DNA of 33,592 bases, from IMG/VR virus record IMGVR_UViG_3300025400_000049, positions 1-33,592 of that record; one strand, given 5' to 3'. The notes beneath the pieces were generated by a model. The model did not search any database and had not been told where the DNA came from. It worked only from the letters and a program-made list of their open reading frames with translations. Positions 29,297-33,592 of the stretch are shown one piece after another (the first letter of the stretch is position 1; each line of letters opens with the position of its first letter). This DNA comes from a virus. Both the position numbers and the translations under genes were made by a program.

Positions 29297-30142
29297 ATGG
29301 CGGGAGCACATTTTTTTAACGAGAAGGCGGATGCGATCGTCCGGGGGTGGGTGGTTGCCCATGGGACGCAGAAGGTGGTGGAGGAGTTTTCGGATTTTTC
29401 CCCACAATGGTTGCTGGATATCACGGCGGAGATTTTTCTCCATGCCCGGGAGATCGAACAAAAAGGTCGCACGGCAAATCTGATCACGATCACCCAGGCT
29501 CTGATGGAGTCGGGTAAGCTGGATTTTGTCGGTGGTCCTGCAACGGTCGTTCCGGGCAATGATGTCTGGCCGGTGGTGGCAAGTTCTCTGGAAGCTCTCA
29601 GGTCGTGTCATCTGGAACGTGAGAAGGCCGCCATTGCCAAGTCGCTAGGTGAGGGGAATATCACCGCAGACGCGGCCAAGGAAGCTCTGGAATCCCTCAC
29701 CGGTGAACGCAAGATGCTTCGTGAGGAGATCGAATTGCCCAGGGTGAATCGTTTGCTGTCGGATTTCTCCCGCGATGTGGGTGCTGTTTGCTCCCGAAAC
29801 GGGGTGTTCCTGCTTGATGGGGTGCCTGTGGTGCTCCAGCCGCACAGCGACCGGATGGAGGATCTTTCGGCTGATTCGTTCCGAACGTATGTGGAAAAGG
29901 ATGTGCTCTTCTGGAAAACGATCAAGAAGAAGGGGGAGGATGGAAAGACGACTTATGAGCGGGGATATGAGTCGATGGGCAAGATGGCCAGCGCGGCCGT
30001 CCTGCAGTCGCATGAGTTCCGAAAGCAACAGCGTCCGTTGCGGATGATCTCAAGAATCCCGCTTCCGATCTTCAAGGATGGAAAACTTGTCCTGCAGGGT
30101 CCGGGCTATGACCACGACAGCCAGATCCTAGTGAAGGAATAA
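29297..30142 (+). CDS. Replication protein: DnaB-N-like plus primase/helicase N-part
   Basis: A 281-aa protein. Residues 1-90 resemble the DnaB N-terminal domain, including NLITITQALMESGKLDFVGG. The C-terminal part ends with RPLRMISRIPLPIFKDG and then GPGYDHDSQILVKE, matching the segment (rPtLrpDGsi... GYDxxTgl) that precedes the ATPase in phage primase/helicase proteins. The matching ATPase begins in the separate gene at 32022. Strong Shine-Dalgarno AAGGAGGA lies upstream. I infer that the two are halves of a split primase/helicase; the first half has no ATPase. Confidence 0.65.
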   Translation: MAGAHFFNEKADAIVRGWVVAHGTQKVVEEFSDFSPQWLLDITAEIFLHAREIEQKGRTANLITITQALMESGKLDFVGGPATVVPGNDVWPVVASSLEALRSCHLEREKAAIAKSLGEGNITADAAKEALESLTGERKMLREEIELPRVNRLLSDFSRDVGAVCSRNGVFLLDGVPVVLQPHSDRMEDLSADSFRTYVEKDVLFWKTIKKKGEDGKTTYERGYESMGKMASAAVLQSHEFRKQQRPLRMISRIPLPIFKDGKLVLQGPGYDHDSQILVKE

Positions 30143-30152
30143 AAAGCCCCCC

Positions 30153-30308
30153 ATGACCGATCCAAACAAAAAAACCGCCGACAACGGAAAGGGGAGTTCT
30201 CCCCGAAACAATTTCAGCCGGTCGTATCGCTCCAACTATGAGGCGATCAACTGGAAGAAGAAACAAACCAAACCGAACCAAAACGAATACAAAGCGAAAA
30301 AATCATGA
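30153..30308 (+). CDS. 51-aa basic protein, unknown
   Basis: A short Lys/Asn/Gln-rich protein, with RNNFSRSYRSNYEAINWKKK as its notable part. Its TGA overlaps the SSB-like start (ATGA 30305). Probably translated with it. Function unknown. Confidence 0.5.
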   Translation: MTDPNKKTADNGKGSSPRNNFSRSYRSNYEAINWKKKQTKPNQNEYKAKKS

Positions 30309-30610
30309 TCACTGTGAAACTCAAAACCAACCTTATCGATAAGAACCGGATCCACCGGGGGAAAAAGCACAACTACCTCGACCTGGTGCTCATTGAGAAC
30401 AAATTCGGGCGCGATGAGTTCGGATATGATGGCTTCATCAAGCAGTCAATCTCCAAGGAGGAACGCGAGGCCAATCCTGACCTGCAGATGCCGATCATCG
30501 GGAACTTCACGGTCTATGTGCCGCGTGATACTCCGGCCGCTCCCGCTCCCTCGATGGGGACTCGCCGCCAAGAGGTGCCAAATATGGCCGATGAGGATTG
30601 CCCATTCTAA
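30305..30610 (+). CDS. SSB-like protein with acidic C-terminal tail
   Basis: A 101-aa protein that ends ADEDCPF, like the DDDIPF tip of SSB proteins, which binds replication partners. The first 75 residues form a beta-rich domain (MITVKLKTNLIDKNRIHRG ... LQMPIIGNFTVYVP), compatible with an OB fold. The C-terminal third is Pro/Ala-rich and disordered. It is not a standard SSB by sequence, so this may be an independent or diverged ssDNA-binding protein. It lies next to replication genes. Confidence 0.55.
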   Translation: MITVKLKTNLIDKNRIHRGKKHNYLDLVLIENKFGRDEFGYDGFIKQSISKEEREANPDLQMPIIGNFTVYVPRDTPAAPAPSMGTRRQEVPNMADEDCPF

Positions 30611-30643
30611 AGGAAAATCATCACAACCCGGAGCAGGAGTCTT

Positions 30644-30754
30644 ATGAAAAAATCCCATTTCCTCGTCGATCTGGCCATGGTGTGCATTTACATCACGATC
30701 ATTTCGGTATCCGTCCAGCTAACGGTGCATGCCTGGCGGGAGGTGCTAAAGTGA
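30644..30754 (+). CDS. 36-aa membrane protein
   Basis: A short protein, MKKSHFLVDLAMVCIYIT, with a single membrane segment and a charged C-terminus. CAGGAG lies upstream as a Shine-Dalgarno sequence; its end overlaps the next gene's GTG (GTGA at 30751). Function unknown. Confidence 0.55.
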   Translation: MKKSHFLVDLAMVCIYITIISVSVQLTVHAWREVLK

Positions 30755-31017
30755 GAACAATCAGCGAAACGCCCAGGACAGATAGTAATTCCAATTCTGT
30801 TATTGGATTTTGGACTTGTGCCACTGTTCCTACCTCGTTTGCCCGTGAGCTAGAGCGGGAAAATACCAAACTCAAAGAGATGCTCATGGATGCCTCAAGG
30901 CGTGGCGACATGATGGCCGCTCATTGGAAAGAACGAGCAGAGAAAGCCGAGGCACTAATTCAACAACTTCACCACCTAGCATGGGCGATCGAGGAATTCC
31001 AAGACACAAACAAATGA
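30751..31017 (+). CDS. Coiled-coil protein of the TPRTD...ARELERE family, copy 1
   Basis: An 88-aa protein with GTG start overlapping the previous stop. It has an ETPRTD motif near the N-terminus, FARELERENTKLKEML as a coiled-coil start, and then a long helix. The following gene shares the TPRTD and RQLERE features. This family is frequent in phage early regions, of unknown role. Confidence 0.55.
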   Translation: MRTISETPRTDSNSNSVIGFWTCATVPTSFARELERENTKLKEMLMDASRRGDMMAAHWKERAEKAEALIQQLHHLAWAIEEFQDTNK

Positions 31018-31223
31018 AACCCGACAGCACACCAACGCCAAGGACGGATGAGGCTTGCGAGGCCATGGGCTTAAATGCCTTTGTAGTGCCAGTAGAAACA
31101 TCCCGTCAGCTAGAACGCGAACTGACCGAGAAAACCAACGAGGTTGCAAGGCTCCGTGAGGAGAACTCCGAGCTAAAACAAGGAAAGGTCTTTGTCGATC
31201 CCAAGTGGATCTACAACCTATAA
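31014..31223 (+). CDS. Coiled-coil protein of the TPRTD...ERE family, copy 2
   Basis: A 69-aa paralogue with TPTPRTDEACEAMGLNAFVV and SRQLERELTEKTNEVARLRE. It overlaps the preceding gene by ATGA. A TAA at 31221-31223 ends it, but the same frame continues for 20 plausible codons (LAKAHEELCQAGIREYG) to a TGA at 31284, so the gene may have been shortened by a nonsense mutation or be read through. A 24-nt near-repeat of its sequence occurs at 31408. Confidence 0.5.
   Translation: MKPDSTPTPRTDEACEAMGLNAFVVPVETSRQLERELTEKTNEVARLREENSELKQGKVFVDPKWIYNL
31137..31160 (+). repeat. 24-nt direct repeat, first copy (second at 31408-31431)
   Basis: AACGAGGTTGCAAGGCTCCGTGAG here and AACGAGGTCGCAAGGCTCCG onward at 31408-31431 differ at one base. 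Both encode NEVARLRE in adjacent proteins, so an internal duplication or recombination between neighbouring genes is likely. Confidence 0.7.
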
Positions 31224-31275
31224 ACCCAATTAGCAAAAGCTCACGAAGAACTCTGCCAAGCAGGGATACGAGAAT

Positions 31276-32025
31276 ATGGAATCTGACATCTACCACGATC
31301 TAGGACATCGCAGGAAGCAATTACTCAAAGCTAATAAAACCGAATTATTACACTCCGATAGTATGTCAACGAACGAAGACAATTTACAAATGACAACGAA
31401 CAATGACAACGAGGTCGCAAGGCTCCGTGAGCTTCTGAACCGAACGATTGAGATTGCTGACAAATTCAGTTCCGTTCAGCGAAGCCGAGCAGATGACCTT
31501 CCTATGGTTTTGCAGACAGCTAGAGACCTAGCGGATCTCAAAGCAGAAGCCGCACTCGCCCCCGCGCCAGAGGAACCAGCTAACCCGACTTGTCACAACA
31601 CCACGCACAAGTTCAGCCATTGCGATTGCAAGGAACCCGACAGTTTAGATCATGCACCAAAAATCTCCCATGAGGGGAATGGCGATGCGAAGTTCAAACA
31701 ACCCGAATGGCGAGAGCTTGGCCCTGACGAGGTGATATGCGAAGGGGATCAGGTTCAGCCAAAGCACCACGATCGAAAAGGAGCGTGGATCTGGATCTGG
31801 AGCCATGAGATAGGGGCAACTCCAAGGGATCAAAAGGCTATGCGATACCGCACCCGCCGCCCGTTATGCCCCAATAATGCCCCAAAGCAGGAGGAGATGC
31901 CGCTGGAGAAAGCTCCCGATGACCTTCACGCATGGATGAGACTTCAAGAGGAGATCAACAAAGAAGTTGCTGGTGAAATCCACTACCTCCGAGACGAGAT
32001 CCAGAAACTCAAGGAGATCAAATGA
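31276..32025 (+). CDS. Modular early protein with W-R-x-L-G-P-D-E motif
   Basis: A 249-aa protein (or 220 aa if it starts at the ATG at 31363). It begins with helix NEVARLRELLNRTIEIADKF, has a Cys/His-rich middle (NPTCHNTTHKFSHCDCKE), then EWRELGPDEVICEGDQVQ ... WIWIWSHEIGATP ... YRTRRPL, a domain common in phage accessory proteins, and a final helical region. Its stop overlaps the start of the helicase gene (ATGA 32022). The start is uncertain because no good Shine-Dalgarno sequence precedes either ATG. Function unknown. Confidence 0.5.
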   Translation: MESDIYHDLGHRRKQLLKANKTELLHSDSMSTNEDNLQMTTNNDNEVARLRELLNRTIEIADKFSSVQRSRADDLPMVLQTARDLADLKAEAALAPAPEEPANPTCHNTTHKFSHCDCKEPDSLDHAPKISHEGNGDAKFKQPEWRELGPDEVICEGDQVQPKHHDRKGAWIWIWSHEIGATPRDQKAMRYRTRRPLCPNNAPKQEEMPLEKAPDDLHAWMRLQEEINKEVAGEIHYLRDEIQKLKEIK

Positions 32026-33125
32026 CCTACGATCTCGTTCCGTTGCCATTGGCAACCAAGTTTTTGCGAGATCTGCTTTCGGAGTTTCCTTTTGCCGATG
32101 ATGGTGAGCGCTCTCTCTCGGTTCAGATTGCCGCGATGGTGAGCAGGTTTGCTTTCACTCTGTTGCCGAAGTCGGCGCAGATTCCTTATTTCTGCTGGAA
32201 TGCCAATTCCTCGCGCTCCGGTAAATCTCTTTTGATCAAAATCGTGGAAATCCCTGTGGCCGGATACTGCAAGATGCAGACGCTTCCAGAGGAAAAGGAG
32301 GAGGTGGCCAAGGTGCTCGACTCGGCCGTTCTCTCGGGATATCCGAGCCTCATCTTCGACAATGTGAAGCACAAGATGGAGGGGTCGGCTTTGGAGCAAT
32401 TTGCGACTTCCTCTGTCCATGCCGGTCGTCGTCTCGGTGGAAACAAGGGATTTGAGATCCGCAAACAGATGGTGGTGCTTTTTAGTTCCAATCAGGCCGA
32501 GGTATCACCTGACGTTGCCGGGCGTATGCTTTTCGTGGATTTGTTCAACCTTGAGGCCGATCCCCAAGCCCGTGAGATCAAGAATCCTATCGGTGATGAG
32601 TATTTGGAACGGCCGGAGGTGCGTCAGTCGATTCTTTCGGCGCTGTGGTCACTCGTTCATGCCTGGGATGTTGCTGGCCGTCCGGTTGGCTCTGGTCGGT
32701 TGGTTGGGTTTGAGGATTGGAGTCGGGTGATCGGTGGCATTGTGGAGCATGCTGGATTTGGTTCTCCATTACGGCGACCGGAGGCCGATGACTTTGGTGA
32801 TCCAGATGGCATTGATATGAAGACTCTGGTGGAGAAGCTGGCCGCCGGGTATTTCCGTGACGCCATTGAGTTCCCGTGCAGGGATGGGATCACCTTTGAT
32901 GATCTGATCTGGATCTGCAGGAACGAAAACCTTTTTGAAGATAGTATAGCCGGTAAGATTGATAAGGAGTCCAGGGAGTTTGAGATCTACCCAAAGTCCC
33001 GCAGTCGAATGGGAAAACTCTTTGCTGGATACAATGGCCGAGTCTTTCGATTTGATTCGCCTCGGACTTCGGTGAAGTTTGAGCGGGTGGGCAATCGTAA
33101 TGCTCGACTTTACAGGGTATCGTGA
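32022..33125 (+). CDS. Primase/helicase ATPase part (split second half)
   Basis: A 367-aa AAA+-like ATPase. Walker A is ANSSRSGKS (61-69, K68); Walker B-like sequence is PSLIFDNV (D113). A sensor/arginine-finger block is FSSNQAEVSPDVAGRMLF. The first residues, LVPLPLATKFLRDLLSEFPF, match the segment that in phage primase/helicases follows the GYD motif. Here the GYD motif ends a different gene, so the ATPase seems separated from its N-terminal half. AAGGAG lies upstream as Shine-Dalgarno. It is the last gene of the window and is followed by a terminator. Confidence 0.7.
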   Translation: MTYDLVPLPLATKFLRDLLSEFPFADDGERSLSVQIAAMVSRFAFTLLPKSAQIPYFCWNANSSRSGKSLLIKIVEIPVAGYCKMQTLPEEKEEVAKVLDSAVLSGYPSLIFDNVKHKMEGSALEQFATSSVHAGRRLGGNKGFEIRKQMVVLFSSNQAEVSPDVAGRMLFVDLFNLEADPQAREIKNPIGDEYLERPEVRQSILSALWSLVHAWDVAGRPVGSGRLVGFEDWSRVIGGIVEHAGFGSPLRRPEADDFGDPDGIDMKTLVEKLAAGYFRDAIEFPCRDGITFDDLIWICRNENLFEDSIAGKIDKESREFEIYPKSRSRMGKLFAGYNGRVFRFDSPRTSVKFERVGNRNARLYRVS

Positions 33126-33157
33126 TCGCTCATTGATCTATCCTTACATCACAAGAT

Positions 33158-33194
33158 AACCCAATTTCGGCATGTGCTGACATTGGGTTTTTTT
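33158..33194 (+). terminator. Rho-independent terminator, end of early operon
   Basis: AACCCAAT (33158-33165) pairs with ATTGGGTT (33182-33189); TCGGCA with TGCTGA lengthens the stem, and a T-run follows to 33194. A strong hairpin 33 nt after the helicase stop. Confidence 0.85.
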
Positions 33195-33248
33195 GTGTCC
33201 TGATCTTGTCGTCATGCTTTGCGTTCCCGCGCCCTTTTTTATCGATCA

Positions 33249-33443
33249 CAAGTGCAGGTCACCGGCACTATGTTGTTTGGAATTGTAAAGAAAGGGGCGG
33301 GGTTTTGATGAATGGAACAATCAATGTCCCCATCAAGTGCAGGTCACCGGCACCGAGATCAAAGGTCATTGCCCTCACCTGCACTAATTCTATTACTCTT
33401 ATACACAACTACTTAAAAGATATGAAATGCAGGTAATGCAGGT
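33249..33443. repeat. TGCAGGT repeat cluster: candidate origin or packaging site
   Basis: A 20-nt direct repeat CAAGTGCAGGTCACCGGCAC occurs at 33249-33268 and 33334-33353. The core TGCAGGT appears at 33253, 33338, 33428 and 33437, and inverted (ACCTGCA) at 33377; a partial copy is at 33522. AT-rich sequence and a TTATACACA at 33399-33407, which fits the DnaA-box consensus TTWTNCACA, lie between them. The pattern suits replication iterons. As GpA-type phages have a cos site near terS and this end may join the window start in a circle, small-terminase binding is an alternative. Confidence 0.6.
33399..33407 (+). other. DnaA-box-like site
   Basis: TTATACACA matches TTWTNCACA. It lies in the AT-rich middle of the TGCAGGT repeat cluster. 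Confidence 0.4.
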
Positions 33444-33592
33444 AAAGTCGGAGGCTTGTTGGAATTTTTGGAAAATCCGTAAAAACTACATCAAGTGAAT
33501 TCCGGTTGGAAACGCACCTGGCCTGCACCACCAGCATCGAACAAAATAATGGAACGCAACAAACATCAGTGCATCCGTGTAAAATTTATTGC

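Larger units (their letters stand above)
33126..33592. other. Non-coding end of window
   Basis: This 467-base stretch has no convincing gene. It holds the terminator, the TGCAGGT repeat cluster and the DnaA-like site. Frames present in it are short, have no Shine-Dalgarno sequence, and read through the repeats. Confidence 0.7.

Noticed and set aside
33206-33436. 76-codon frame across the TGCAGGT repeats
   Set aside because: It reads through the repeats in different contexts, has no Shine-Dalgarno sequence and no protein-like pattern.
33249-33443. CRISPR array
   Set aside because: The long repeat occurs only twice, the other copies are 7 nt, spacing is irregular, and no cas genes are present.

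Overview
The window reads as a nearly complete genome of a temperate, tailed, non-contractile (siphovirus-like) phage, shown in its unintegrated arrangement. The order is packaging, capsid, tail, tail fibres, lysis, a short lysogeny block on the minus strand (integrase with an attP that carries a tRNA 3' end), an early/replication operon, and finally a repeat-rich non-coding end. Because attP lies inside the window with phage genes on both sides, this is virion or circular phage DNA, not an integrated prophage. The host cannot be fixed from sequence alone. The GYF_2-type gene, the late genes without Shine-Dalgarno sequences and the fibre/early protein families fit a Gram-negative host, possibly of the PVC/Verrucomicrobiota type; this is a weak inference.

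Late region, + strand, 97-22970: small terminase, a 77-aa protein inserted by double ATGA overlap, GpA-type large terminase, a small joining protein, lambda-type portal, S49 prohead protease, coiled-coil scaffold, major coat protein followed by a strong terminator, head-tail connector and tail-terminator-like genes, two paralogous 107-aa tail-tube candidates, a tail-assembly chaperone pair joined by a predicted -1 frameshift on an eight-C run, a 504-aa tape measure, two more paralogous distal-tail proteins, an AT-richer Ser/Thr/Tyr-rich putative fibre, a glycosyltransferase-like gene, a fibre with a chitin-binding-type module, membrane/lysis proteins with a GH108 endolysin, then dNMP kinase, metallophosphoesterase, winged-helix and HExxH genes.

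Lysogeny region, 22974-25228: a GYF_2/zinc-ribbon membrane gene and a ribbon-helix-helix regulator on the minus strand, a divergent HTH (excisionase/Cro-like) gene with palindromic operators, a tyrosine integrase, arm-type repeats and attP.

Early region, 25275-33125: a chain of overlapping small genes, a complete beta sliding clamp, an ATP-dependent DNA ligase, a primase/helicase apparently split into two proteins separated by about 1.9 kb that includes an SSB-like gene, and coiled-coil accessory genes. The last 470 bases hold a terminator, a cluster of TGCAGGT repeats and a DnaA-box-like site: a candidate origin or packaging site.

The most unusual feature is the late-gene leader system. Two copies of an approximately 96-nt RNA, with conserved linkers and compensatory changes in several stems, sit directly before the first tail-tube gene and the second fibre module. 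Both end in TTTGACA, and the same TTGACA element lies 13-22 nt before at least seven further late start codons. Late genes mostly lack Shine-Dalgarno sequences while early genes have strong ones. I recognise neither the RNA nor the element.
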